Shown here piece by piece: positions 7,867 through 16,987 of a stretch of 64,000 nucleotides of DNA. Below the pieces are notes generated by a model. The model was given only the letters and a program-made list of their open reading frames with translations. It searched no databases and had not been told where the DNA came from. The DNA lies in the NCBI GenBank assembly GCA_963708795.1, contig CAVPUH010000009.1, positions 372,001 through 436,000 on the forward strand, in the 5' to 3' direction. Made by a program: the position numbers and the translations under genes. Numbering within the stretch: the first letter of the stretch is position 1; every line of letters begins with the position of its first letter. This DNA comes from DAIQRJ01 sp963708795. GTDB lineage: Bacteria > Actinomycetota > Actinomycetes > Propionibacteriales > DAIQRJ01.

Positions 7867-10800
7867 GTGGAGACCCAGGACACCTTCGGTGCCAACGAGT
7901 GGCTCGTCGAGGAGATGTTCGAGCGCTACAAGGCAGACCCTGCCTCCGTCGACGCGGCCTGGCAGTCGTTGTTCGCCGAGCGCCAGAACGGACAGGGCCA
8001 GAACGGACAGGGCCAGAACGGGCAGGGCCAGACCATGACGGCCAAGCCTGCGGAAACCGAGGCGGCGACGCCGGTCAGCGCCCGCCCGGTCAAGACGGAG
8101 CACATCGCGACCCCGGTGTCGCAGACCGATGCGGTCGCTCCCGCGGCCACACCCGCCGAGGCGAGGAAGCCGGCGCCAGCGCCGGCGAAGACAGCGCCGA
8201 CGAAGACAGCGCCGGCCAAGACAGCCGTCGCCTCACCAGCGGCGACGACCCGGCCGACGCCCGCCGACCCCGTGCGCAAGCCGGGCGACGCCAGGCCCGC
8301 CGACTCGGGCGGCCCGACGGTGAAGCCTCTCCGCGGGGCGGCCGCCCGCACGGCCACCAACATGGAGGCCAGCCTCGTCCATGCCCACCGCGACCAGCGT
8401 CCGCGCGGTCCCGGTGAAGGCGCTGAACGACAACCGCATCGTCATCAACAACCACCTGCGTCGCTCCCGAGGCGGCAAGGTGAGCTTCACCCACATCATC
8501 GGCTACGCCATGATCAAGGCCCTCGAGTCGGTGCCCGAGATGAACGACGGGTTCACCGAGACCGACGGCAAACCGACGCTCGTACAGCCCGAGCACGTCA
8601 ACCTCGGGCTGGCCATCGACATGGCCAAGCCCGACGGCACCCGGCAGCTGCTGGTGCCCTCCATCAAGAAGTGCGACACCTACGACTTCGCCGGTTTCTG
8701 GATGGCCTACGAGGAACTCGTCCGCAAGGCGCGCGACAACAAGCTGACCGTCGCGGACTTCGCCGACACCACGATCAGCCTCACCAACCCGGGCACGATC
8801 GGGACGAACCACTCGGTCCCGAGGCTGATGCCTGGTCAGGGCACGATCATCGGCGTCGGCGCCATCGAGTACCCGGCCGAATATCAGGGCACCAGCGCCG
8901 ACCGGCTGAACGAGATGGGGATCTCGAAGATCCTCACGCTCACCTCGACCTACGACCACCGGATCATCCAGGGCGCCCAGTCGGGTGAGTTCCTCCGTCG
9001 GCTGCACCAGCTCCTCATCGGGGAGAACGGCTTCTACGACGAGATCTTCACCTCGCTGCGCATCCCGTACGAGCCGATCCGCTGGGCCACCGACCGCCCG
9101 CACACCCACGACGACGAGATCGGCAAGCAGGCCCGGGTCGTCGAGCTGATCCACGCCTACCGGGTCCGCGGCCACCTGATGGCCGACACGGACCCGCTCG
9201 AGTACAAGGTGCGCACGCACCCGGACCTCGACGTCATCACGCACGGGCTGACGCTGTGGGACCTCGAGCGCGAGTTCGCCACCGGCAGCTTCGGCGGCGG
9301 CAAGGCGCGACTCAAGCTGCGCGACATCCTGGGGATCCTGCGGGATGCGTACTGCCGCACCGTCGGCATCGAGTACATGCACATCCAGGACCCCGAGCAG
9401 CGGCACTGGATCCAGTCCCGGGTCGAGCAGCCGCAGGACCGGCTGCCCCGCGAGGAGCAACTCCGCATCCTGGCCAAGCTGAACCAGGCCGAGGCGTTCG
9501 AGACCTTCCTGCAGACGAAGTTCGTCGGCCAGCGCCGGTTCTCCCTCGAAGGCGGCGAGTCGACGATCGCGCTGCTCGACGAGGTCTGCGACCTGGCCGC
9601 CATGGAGGGTCTCGACGAGGTCACCATCGGCATGGCCCACCGCGGCCGGCTCAACACGCTCGCCAACATCGTCGGCAAGTCGAACGCCCAGATCTTCCGG
9701 GAGTTCGAGGGCAACATCGACCCGCGGACCGTCCAGGGCTCCGGTGACGTCAAGTACCACCTCGGCGCCGAGGGCGAGTTCGTGGGGCAGCACGGCGACC
9801 GCATCAAGGTGAGCATGGCCGCCAACCCGAGCCACCTCGAGGCGGTCGACCCGGTGCTCGAGGGGATCGCCCGGGCCAAGCAGGACATCCTCGACCGGGG
9901 CGCGGAGTACCCGGTGCTCCCGGTGCTCATCCACGGCGACGCCGCGTTCGCCGGACAGGGCGTGGTCGCCGAGACGCTCAACCTGTCGCAACTGCGGGGG
10001 TACCGGACCGGCGGCACCATCCACATCGTCGTCAACAACCAGGTCGGCTTCACGACGTCGCCGGCCAGTTCACGCTCGTCGCTGTACTCGACCGACGTCG
10101 CCCGGATGGTCCAGGCGCCGATCTTCCACGTCAACGGCGACGACCCCGAAGCGTGCATCCGGGTCGCCCGGCTCGCGTACGAGTTCCGCCGCGACTTCAA
10201 CAAGGACGTCGTGATCGACGTCGTCTGCTACCGCCGCCGCGGGCACAACGAGGGCGACGACCCGAGCTTCACGCAGCCGCTGATGTACGACCTGATCGAG
10301 GCGAAGCGCAGCATCCGCAAGCTCTACACCGAGGCGCTCGTCGGCCGTGGCGACATCACCGTCGACGAGGCCGAGCAGGCCCTGCGCGACTACAACGACC
10401 GACTCGAGCGGGTGTTCGCCGAGGTACGCGCGGCGAAGTCGGCACCGTCCGACCCGTACTTCCGGGCGCCGGACTATCCGGAGAAGCCAGAGGGCAAGAC
10501 GATCACCTCGGTCAGCCCGGAGGTGCTCAAGCGGATCGCCGACGCGCACGTGACCTACCCCGACGGGTTCACCGTCCACCCCAAGGTGGCACCGCAGCTG
10601 CAGCGCCGGGCGAACAGCATCACCGCCGGCGGCATCGACTGGGGCACCGCCGAGATCCTCGCCTTCGGCTCACTGCTGCTGGAGGGGCGCCCGGTGCGAC
10701 TGTCCGGCCAGGACTCGCGTCGCGGGACGTTCGTCCAGCGGTTCGCCACGATCGTCGACCGCAAGACCGGTGCGGACTACACGCCGCTGCAGCACCTGAG

Positions 10801-11656
10801 CGACGAGCAGGCGAACTTCCACGTCTACGACTCGCTGCTCTCGGAGTACGCGGCGATGGGCTTCGAGTACGGCTACTCGGTGGCCCGCCCCGACGCGCTG
10901 GTGCTGTGGGAGGCGCAATTCGGCGACTTCACGAACGGCGCACAGATCATCGTGGACGAGTTCATCTCCTCGGCCGAGGCGAAGTGGGGTCAGCGCTCCG
11001 GCGTCGTGCTCCTCCTCCCGCACGGATACGAGGGCCTCGGCCCGGATCACTCGTCGGCACGGATCGAGCGGTTCCTCCAGCTGGCCGTGGGTGACGCGAT
11101 GGCCGCCGCGCAACCCTCGACACCGGCGAACTACTTCCATCTGCTCCGGGCGCAGGCCCTCGGTGGACGGCACCGCCCGCTGATCGTGTTCACGCCGAAG
11201 TCGATGCTGCGGAGCAAGGCCGCGACGTCCGGGCCCGAGGACTTCACCAGCAGCGCGTTCCAGACGGTCATCCCGGACACGGGCGTGGACGCCGACTCGA
11301 TCACCGACGTCGTGCTCTGCTCGGGCAAGATCGCCTGGGAACTGCGGGCCGAACGGGCGAAGCGGCAGGGCGACTCACCGACGACGGCGATCGTCACCGT
11401 CGAGTTGCTCGCACCGACCCCGGTCCGCAAGATCGACGCCGCGGTGAAGGCGTTCCCGAACGCGAAGCGGGTCCGCTGGGTGCAGGACGAGCCGCTGAAC
11501 CAGGGCCCGTGGGCGCACATGTTCGCGCATCTGGTGAAGACGCTGCCCGAGCTCGACGTCGTGTCCCGCCCTGCGTCGGCGGCCCCGGCGGTCGGCTCCA
11601 ACAGCGTGTCCACCGCCGAGCACGCAGCGCTGATGGAACGGGTCTTCAACGGCTGA
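7867..11656 (+). CDS. kgd: multifunctional 2-oxoglutarate metabolism enzyme Kgd (E2/E1o fusion), one frameshift
   Basis: Actinobacterial Kgd combines a lipoate-free E2-type acyltransferase domain with thiamine-dependent 2-oxoglutarate decarboxylase/dehydrogenase E1 and serves the TCA cycle. The N-terminus FGANEWLVEEMFERYKADP is the OdhI/subunit-interaction leader, followed by a Lys/Ala/Pro-rich linker (about residues 40-155). The E2 domain (about 160-385) includes KVSFTHIIGYAMIKAL and the catalytic DHRIIQGA near residue 362. The E1 part contains IGMAHRGRLNTL, GDAAFAGQGVV and VNNQVGFTTSP for thiamine binding. GTG 7867 follows an AAAGAGG site. Near 8376-8382 the frame shifts +1 (NMEASLV to MPTATSVRAVP), fitting one extra C; corrected length about 1262 residues, as expected for the family. 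Confidence 0.93.
7986..8030 (+). repeat. three tandem 15-bp repeats in the kgd linker
   Basis: Three head-to-tail copies of GAACGGACAGGGCCA (the third with one change), encoding an Asn-Gly-Gln-Gly-Gln repeat in the flexible linker of Kgd. The number of copies is likely to vary between strains because nothing structural depends on it. Confidence 0.85.
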
Positions 11657-11812
11657 GCCACCGCGCTGAGCGTGGTTCGTCACATGTCCAGCGGAGGTAG
11701 GACCGTCCGACCGGTCGTATGGCTGCCGACGGTGCTACCGACGTAGGCCACGGCACTACCGGTGACCGACGGGCATACGCCGCGGGCAGACTGGGCGACG
11801 CGGGCTGGCGGC

Positions 11813-12788
11813 TCAGCTGACCGCCACCACGACCTTGCCGAACGTCTCCCCCGCCGCCATCGCCGCGAGCCCGGTCCCGACGTCGTCGAGGCCGATCTCA
11901 CGGTCGATCGGCGGCTCCAGACCGAGCCGATCGACGAACGCCGCCACCTGGCGCAGTTCGCCCACCGTTCCCATCGTCGACCCGAACACCCGCAGCCCGG
12001 TGAAGAAGATGCGGTTCAACTCGGCGTTCTCCGGCGCCCCGCCGCTGGTGGCGCCGCTGATCACCAACCGGCCGCCGGGACGCAGCGACCGGCACGAATG
12101 CGACCAGGTCGCCGCACCGACCGTCTCCATCACCGCGTCGACCCGTTCCGGCAGGCGGGCGCTCGGCCGGGAAGGCCGCGGCGGCGCCGAGAGCGACCGC
12201 GCGTTCGCCCCGCTCCGGCGATCGGCTCGTGACCCAGACGCGCAGCCCGGCCGCGGCCCCGAGTGCGACGACGGCCGTCGAGACGCCACCGCCGGCGCCC
12301 TGGACGAGCACCGTCTCCCCCGGCCGCAGCTCGGCCTGGGTGAACAGCATCCGGTACGCGGTGAGCCAGCACGTGGGCAGGCACGCCGCGCTGCGCCAGC
12401 TCACCCCGGCCGGCTTGTCGACGAGGTTTCGCGGCGGCACCCAGACGGTGGTCGCCAGCGTCCCCGGATAACGCTCGGACAGCAGCGATCGCCGCGGATC
12501 GAGCGTCTCGTCGCCGTAGGCGTCCGAGTCGGCGATCACGGCGTGCACGATCACCTCACGCCCGTCGGGCGTGACGCCGGACGCGTCGCAGCCCAGCACC
12601 ATCGGGAGCTGCGCGGAGGTCAGCCCGACACCGCGCAGGGACCAGAGGTCGTGGTGGTTCAGCGCCGCGGACCGAACCCGGACCGGCACCCAGTCGGCCG
12701 GCACGTCGGGCCGATCGGGTACCTCCCCGACCCGAAGCCCGGTGATCGGCACATCGGCGTCGAAGCTCGTCACGTAAGCCGCTCGCAT
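11813..12788 (-). CDS. MDR-superfamily NAD(P)-dependent oxidoreductase (quinone reductase-like), one frameshift
   Basis: Medium-chain dehydrogenase/reductase. N-terminal GroES-like part includes LPMVLGCDASGVTPDGREV; the nucleotide-binding Rossmann loop is VLVQGAGGGVSTAVVALGAA. I see no four-cysteine structural zinc lobe, so it is more like the zinc-independent quinone oxidoreductases. Near 12160-12166 the frame shifts +1 (AAAFPA to ARLPERVDAVMETVGAATW), fitting one extra base; corrected length about 324 residues. The start ATG 12788 lies 8 nt after a TAGGCT box, suggesting a leaderless message. Substrate unknown. Convergent with kgd. Confidence 0.82.
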
Positions 12789-12796
12789 GGAATCCG

Positions 12797-12802
12797 AGCC
12801 TA
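12797..12802 (-). promoter_or_regulatory. leaderless -10 box of the MDR oxidoreductase
   Basis: TAGGCT on the minus strand, 8 nt before the ATG at 12788, identical to the murQ box. Confidence 0.45.
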
Positions 12803-12904
12803 TGGGAGTCGCCACACCGGCCGTGGTGTCACATCCTCGTCACCCGGGGATGGGACCATGCTCAGATGCCCGGCGTCGCCGGGAATCGACGACCAGGGAG
12901 ACCC

Positions 12905-13831
12905 ATGATCCTGCCCGCCCGCCCGTCCCGCCGACTCGCCGCTGTCGCGTCCGTCGCCGTTCTCGCCTTCGCGGCCGCCGCGTGCGGATCCGACTCGGAC
13001 GCCGGTTCGGCCTCGCCGGGCTCCGCGTCGGCCGCGCCGAGCGCCGACGCCGCGCTGGCCGCCATGGTCCCCGCCGACATCGCGTCGGACGGGAAGATCG
13101 TGGTCGGGTCGGACGCGAGCTACGCCCCGAACGAGTTCATGGACACCGACGGCAAGACCGTCATCGGGATGGACGTCGAGGTCTTCACCGCCGTGGCCGC
13201 GAAGCTGGGGCTGAAGGCCGAGTTCGAGAACGCCCCGTTCGACTCGATCATCACCGGCGTCGGCTCCGGGAAGTACGAGGCAGGTGTCTCGTCCTTCACG
13301 ATCACCTCCGACCGGGAGAAGCAGGCGAACATGGTGTCGTACTTCAACGCCCCGACCCAGTGGGTGACGAAGAAGGGCAACCCGGACGGCATCGACGTCG
13401 CCGCTCCGTGCGGCAAGAAGATCGCAGTCCAGAAGGCCACCGTGCAGGTACCCGACATCCAGAAGCGGTCGGCCGACTGCAAGGCGAGCGGCAAGCCCGA
13501 GGTGACGATCGACCAGTACCAGGGCCAGGACGAAGCGACCGCCAGCGTGGTGTCGGGCAAGGACCAGGCGATGCTCGCCGATCTCCCGATCAGCGCCTAC
13601 GCCGTCCAGCAGACGAACGGCCAGCTCGAGATCCTCGGTGATCCTTACGGCGACGGCCCGTACGGGTTCGTGACCGCCAAGGCACAGGCGAAGTTCGCCG
13701 ATGCGATCGCAGCGGCCACGAAGGCGATCATCGACGACGGGACCTACGGATCGATCATGAAGAAGTGGGGCGACGAGAAGGGCGCCATCACCTCGGAGCA
13801 GGTCAAGGTGAACCCGGCGGCAGAGGGATGA
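12905..13831 (+). CDS. polar amino acid-binding lipoprotein (ABC importer)
   Basis: Family 3 solute-binding protein, 308 residues. Export signal ends in the lipobox AAAC (about residue 25) followed by a Ser/Ala/Gly-rich tether. Diagnostic stretches are VGSDASYAPNEFMD, GMDVEVFTAVAAKLGL, SFTITSDREKQ (ligand-binding SxTxxxxR), and GTYGSIMKKWGDEKGA at the C-terminus. Start ATG 12905 follows CAGGGAG. It overlaps the permease gene (ATGA), forming a three-gene operon for glutamate/arginine-type amino acids; the exact ligand is not determined. Confidence 0.9.
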   Translation: MILPARPSRRLAAVASVAVLAFAAAACGSDSDAGSASPGSASAAPSADAALAAMVPADIASDGKIVVGSDASYAPNEFMDTDGKTVIGMDVEVFTAVAAKLGLKAEFENAPFDSIITGVGSGKYEAGVSSFTITSDREKQANMVSYFNAPTQWVTKKGNPDGIDVAAPCGKKIAVQKATVQVPDIQKRSADCKASGKPEVTIDQYQGQDEATASVVSGKDQAMLADLPISAYAVQQTNGQLEILGDPYGDGPYGFVTAKAQAKFADAIAAATKAIIDDGTYGSIMKKWGDEKGAITSEQVKVNPAAEG

Positions 13832-14805
13832 GCGGTCCCACCGACACCCCACCGACCGGAGGCTCGGTCGCCACCGCCCCGCCCAGCGCGTCCGGCGACC
13901 GGGGCACGCCGATCAAGGCGGTCCCGGTACGGCACCCCTGGCGTTGGGTGCTCGTCGCGGTGATCGTGCTGCTCGCCGGGATGTTCGCGCACATGCTGGC
14001 CACCAACACGGCGTTCAACTGGCACTTCATGCTCGAGAACGCGCTGTCGGCGCCGGTGCTGCGCGGCGTCAAGAACACGCTGCTCCTGACCGTGGCCGCG
14101 ATGGTCATCGGCGTCGCCCTCGGCGTCCTGCTCGCGATCATGCGGATGTCGGGCAACCCGGTGCTCGCGGCCGTGGCCTGGGTCTACATCTGGTTCTTCC
14201 GTGCCGTCCCCCGGGTCGTCCTGCTCGTGCTGTTCGGGAACATCGGGATCCTGTACCACCGCATCGAACTGGGGGTGCCGTTCGACTTCTGGTTCCAGCG
14301 GGAGCTCGGCTTCGACACGAACCTGCGGGTCTGGGGCGTCGACTCGAACGTCATCTTCACGGCCGTCGTGGCGGCGATCATCGGACTCGCCCTGTCCGAG
14401 GCCGCCTACATGGCGGAGATCGTCCGCGCGGGGATGATCTCGGTCGCGCCCGGCCAGTCCGAGGCCGCCGCCGCGCTGGGCATGTCGCGTGGGAAGTCGC
14501 TGCGCCGGATCGTGCTCCCGCAGGCCATGCGGGTCATCGTGCCGCCGACCGGCAACGAGACGATCGCGATGCTGAAGGACACCGCGCTGGTGGCCTACGT
14601 CCCGTTCTACGAACTGTTCTTCCAACTCTCCAACGTCGGGAACCGCACGTTCCAGCCGTTCCCCATGCTCGTGGCCGCCTGCCTCTGGTATCTCGCGCTC
14701 TCGAGCGTCCTGATGCTCGTGCAGTTCTTCGTGGAGCGCCACTACGGGCGCGGCGCGAAGGCGGCCGGGATGGCGGCCACCGGCAAGGGACGGGGAGGTA
14801 TCTGA
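13828..14805 (+). CDS. polar amino acid ABC transporter permease
   Basis: 325-residue permease of the His/Glu/Gln/Arg family. A hydrophilic N-terminal leader (about 45 residues) precedes the first membrane span. The EAA loop is visible as GQSEAAAALGMSRGKSLRRI followed by LPQAMRV, and the family hallmark NETIAMLKDTALVAYV follows. ATG overlaps the binding-protein stop, and the gene itself overlaps the ATPase start, so the operon is tightly coupled. Confidence 0.92.
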   Translation: MSGPTDTPPTGGSVATAPPSASGDRGTPIKAVPVRHPWRWVLVAVIVLLAGMFAHMLATNTAFNWHFMLENALSAPVLRGVKNTLLLTVAAMVIGVALGVLLAIMRMSGNPVLAAVAWVYIWFFRAVPRVVLLVLFGNIGILYHRIELGVPFDFWFQRELGFDTNLRVWGVDSNVIFTAVVAAIIGLALSEAAYMAEIVRAGMISVAPGQSEAAAALGMSRGKSLRRIVLPQAMRVIVPPTGNETIAMLKDTALVAYVPFYELFFQLSNVGNRTFQPFPMLVAACLWYLALSSVLMLVQFFVERHYGRGAKAAGMAATGKGRGGI

Positions 14806-15671
14806 TGAGCGACGTCGACGAGCCCGTGACGACACCACCCTCGGCAGACTCCGCGGCCGCCCCGACACGACCCGTCAGCACCGTCGTGCCGCAGGAGTTC
14901 CGGCACGAGGCGGAACCACTCGTGCGCGCCGAGCAGGTCGGCAAGAGCTTCGGCCGGCACCGGGTCCTGCGCGGAGTCGACCTCAGCGTGGCCCCCGGCG
15001 AGGTGTGCTGCATCGTCGGCCCGTCCGGCTCCGGCAAGTCGACGTTCCTTCGCTGCGTCAACCACCTCGAGAAGGTCAACGAGGGCAGGTTGTGGGTGGA
15101 GGGCCGTCTGGTCGGGTACCGGCAGGTCGGCTCGAAGCTGCACGAGCTGCCCGACCGTGAGATCGCCGAACAGCGTCGGACCATCGGCATGGTGTTCCAG
15201 CAGTTCAACCTGTTCGCCAACAAGACCGCGATGCAGAACGTCACCGAGGCGCCGATCCAGGTCGGCGGTCTGAAGCGCAAGCAGGCGCGCGAGGACGCCC
15301 GGGCACTACTCGATCGGGTCGGGCTGGCCGATCATGCCGACAAGTACCCGGGCCAGCTGTCCGGCGGTCAGCAGCAGCGCGTGGCCATCGCCCGCGCGCT
15401 GGCGATGAAGCCCAACCTGATGCTGTTCGACGAGCCCACGTCCGCGCTCGACCCCGAGCTCGTCGGCGACGTCCTGGACGTCATGAAGGCACTGGCCGCG
15501 GACGGCATGACGATGATCGTCGTGACCCACGAGATGGGCTTCGCGCGCGAGGTCGGGGACAAGCTCGTGTTCTTCGACGCCGGTCAGGTCGTCGAGAGCG
15601 GCACCCCGCGGCAGGTCCTGACGAACCCGCAGGAAGCGCGGACGAAGGAGTTCCTCAGCCGGGTGCTCTGA
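14805..15671 (+). CDS. polar amino acid ABC transporter ATP-binding protein, GlnQ type
   Basis: 288-residue ATPase. Walker A GPSGSGKST, Q-loop GMVFQQFNLF, signature LSGGQQQRVAIARALAM, Walker B LMLFDEPTSALDPE and switch THEMGFAREV are all intact. A 40-residue Pro/Ala/Thr-rich N-terminal extension precedes the ABC domain. Ends the operon 12905-15671 and is convergent with a membrane-protein gene. Confidence 0.94.
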   Translation: MSDVDEPVTTPPSADSAAAPTRPVSTVVPQEFRHEAEPLVRAEQVGKSFGRHRVLRGVDLSVAPGEVCCIVGPSGSGKSTFLRCVNHLEKVNEGRLWVEGRLVGYRQVGSKLHELPDREIAEQRRTIGMVFQQFNLFANKTAMQNVTEAPIQVGGLKRKQAREDARALLDRVGLADHADKYPGQLSGGQQQRVAIARALAMKPNLMLFDEPTSALDPELVGDVLDVMKALAADGMTMIVVTHEMGFAREVGDKLVFFDAGQVVESGTPRQVLTNPQEARTKEFLSRVL

Positions 15672-15689
15672 TCGAGCCCCGCCGGACGC

Positions 15690-16284
15690 TCAGATGCGGC
15701 CGCCGGGCCGCTTGCCCTTGGGCCGGCGGCCCGACGACCGCTTCTGCTGCCGGGGTCGCGTGATGGGCTTCGCCGTCGTGGGGGACGGTTCGGCCGGCTC
15801 GGGCTCGGTCGGCGCCGCGGGCTCGGCGTCGGCAGGCCCGTCCTCGATCGACGTCGTCGTCGTCGTCGGAGACCGGCTCAGGCGGCGCGAACGCCGCGGT
15901 CGAGCGGGGCAGGAACAGCATCACGCCGGCGACGACGGAGAGTCCGACGAAGAGCGCCACGGCGACGGCGGTGCCGAGTTGGCTGCCGATCGCGAGCACG
16001 AGCAGCTGCGTGACGGCGGCCGGCGCGCGGCTGCGCCGCGAGACCCGGAGCACGCCGCGTCCGGTGACGACGACGCCGATGCCGAAGAGGCCGAGGAGCA
16101 GGGTGGCCGCCCACGCGGTGATCGGCGAGACGGGTGGATCCCGGATGATGCCGATGGCCAACCAGCCGGTGATCACGAGGATGCCGAGACCCTCGAGGAG
16201 CACGATGGCGCCCGCCAGGATCAGCGGCGCCGGCGGCTTCGGCCCACGACCGGCAGCCTGCTCGATAGGGGCTCCGTCGGACAC
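15690..16284 (-). CDS. integral membrane protein with acidic spacer and basic tail, one frameshift
   Basis: Unrecognised actinobacterial membrane protein of about 197 residues after correction. Four membrane spans (LILAGAIVLLEGLGILV, WAATLLLGLFGIGVVV, LLVLAIGSQLGTAVAVALF, VVAGVMLFLP) are followed by an Asp run (SDDDDDV), a Pro/Glu/Ala stretch, and a basic end RSSGRRPKGKRPGGRI. The tail is read in a different frame from the spans, so one extra base lies near 15845-15855; without the correction the protein would end in an implausible Arg-rich extension. GTG 16284 sits 7 nt after TAGGCT, suggesting a leaderless message. Function unknown. Confidence 0.65.
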
Positions 16285-16291
16285 GGCCGAG

Positions 16292-16297
16292 AGCCTA
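16292..16297 (-). promoter_or_regulatory. leaderless -10 box of the membrane protein
   Basis: TAGGCT on the minus strand, 7 nt before GTG 16284; supports that start over longer alternatives. Confidence 0.45.
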
Positions 16298-16388
16298 CGC
16301 GGGGACGGCTGCACGCTCAGTGGGCGCAGGACTGTAGCGCACTCCACACTGGAAACGGGTTCTCACGTCTGGACCCGTGTGACAACAT

Positions 16389-16404
16389 AGTGAATCCGTT
16401 CACA
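16389..16404 (+). promoter_or_regulatory. CRP/FNR-family operator upstream of whiB1
   Basis: AGTGA-ATCCGT-TCACA, differing at one position from the CRP consensus TGTGA-N6-TCACA. In Mycobacterium tuberculosis whiB1 is controlled by the cAMP receptor protein through sites whose left half is also AGTGA (known for the family). Lies 270 bp upstream of the whiB1 start, which would imply a long leader or an upstream position relative to the promoter. Confidence 0.55.
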
Positions 16405-16525
16405 CACCGGCCCACATGACGTCACGCACGAGAAACAATGAGTGTTTGGCGACAAAGTGTGGTGGAACGCGTGCGAACGGTGATATCGATGCGACTCGAG
16501 GTCGACGACCGGAAGCCGCAACGAG

Positions 16526-16589
16526 CAGTGCCAGATCATCGAACAGTGCTGGACCATCGAGCAGTGCTCAGCAGTGCTCGATCATCAAA
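16526..16589 (+). repeat. imperfect 18-bp direct repeats before whiB1
   Basis: Three 18-bp units begin with CAGTGC(C/T) at 16526, 16544 and 16572, separated by a truncated 10-bp copy at 16562. The units share the pattern CAGTGCT-N2-GA-CATC. They lie about 85-150 bp before the whiB1 start, so they could be a protein-binding array or a structured leader. Confidence 0.7.
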
Positions 16590-16673
16590 GTGTCACGTTA
16601 CCGACCAAACGATACGTCAACGGCACGGAAGCACCGCCACCGGCGGTCCCCGTACCTAGGAGTGGAGATCTAC

Positions 16674-16925
16674 ATGGACTGGCGCCACCGCGCCGCCTGC
16701 CGCGACGAAGACCCCGAGCTGTTCTTCCCGATCGGCAACACCGGCCCCGCGCTGTTGCAGGTGGAGGAGGCCAAGGCTGTCTGTCGTCGTTGCCCGGTGA
16801 TCGACGAGTGCCTCACCTGGGCACTCGAGTCCGGCCAAGACGCTGGAGTCTGGGGCGGCATGAGCGAAGAGGAACGGCGCGCGCTGAAGCGTCGGGCCGC
16901 CCGATCGCGCGCTCGCAGCATCTGA
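16674..16925 (+). CDS. whiB1: WhiB1 iron-sulfur transcription factor
   Basis: 83-residue Wbl protein. The four cluster ligands are Cys9, Cys37, Cys40 and Cys46 (CxxC at 37-40), followed by the G(V/I)WGG turn (GVWGGMSEEERRALKRR) that contacts the sigma factor and DNA. The sequence is very close to mycobacterial WhiB1, an essential nitric-oxide-responsive [4Fe-4S] regulator that binds region 4 of the primary sigma factor. ATG 16674 follows TAGGAGTGGAG. Followed by a strong terminator and a convergent pdtaS, as in mycobacteria. Confidence 0.96.
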   Translation: MDWRHRAACRDEDPELFFPIGNTGPALLQVEEAKAVCRRCPVIDECLTWALESGQDAGVWGGMSEEERRALKRRAARSRARSI

Positions 16926-16938
16926 ACCCTGACCACCG

Positions 16939-16970
16939 ACGACCCCGATGCCGGCCGGCATCGGGGTCGT
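16939..16970. terminator. bidirectional terminator between whiB1 and pdtaS
   Basis: Perfect inverted repeat with 16-nt arms (ACGACCCCGATGCCGG and its complement) meeting at the centre, giving at least a 13-bp GC-rich stem with a 4-6-nt loop. No long T run, as usual in high-GC actinomycetes. Positioned between convergent genes. Confidence 0.85.
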
Positions 16971-16987
16971 TGCACGTCCCCGGCCCG

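Larger units (their letters stand above)
16285..16673. other. whiB1 upstream region, unusually AT-rich for this window
   Basis: Nearly 390 bp without a gene. It holds the leaderless promoter of the divergent membrane protein, a CRP-like palindrome at 16389-16404 and an 18-bp repeat array at 16526-16589. I found no convincing coding frame. The promoter itself was not located with confidence. Confidence 0.6.

Noticed and set aside
8360..8400. Programmed frameshifting in kgd
   Set aside because: No slippery heptamer, stimulatory hairpin or stop codon at the site; the same kind of shift is scattered in many unrelated genes.
8090..10024. Long open frame antisense to kgd (over 600 codons) and similar antisense frames elsewhere, for example 45528-47231 and 28927-30567
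   Set aside because: In GC-rich DNA the antisense of a real gene is often open. These translations are rich in Arg, Gly and Val, lack any recognisable domain, and lie opposite well-conserved genes.
11657..11812. tRNA or small RNA between kgd and the MDR gene
   Set aside because: No cloverleaf and only a weak 7-bp hairpin after kgd; nothing supports an RNA gene.
16526..16589. Short CRISPR-like array
   Set aside because: Units are only 18 bp and tandem without spacers; no cas genes are present.
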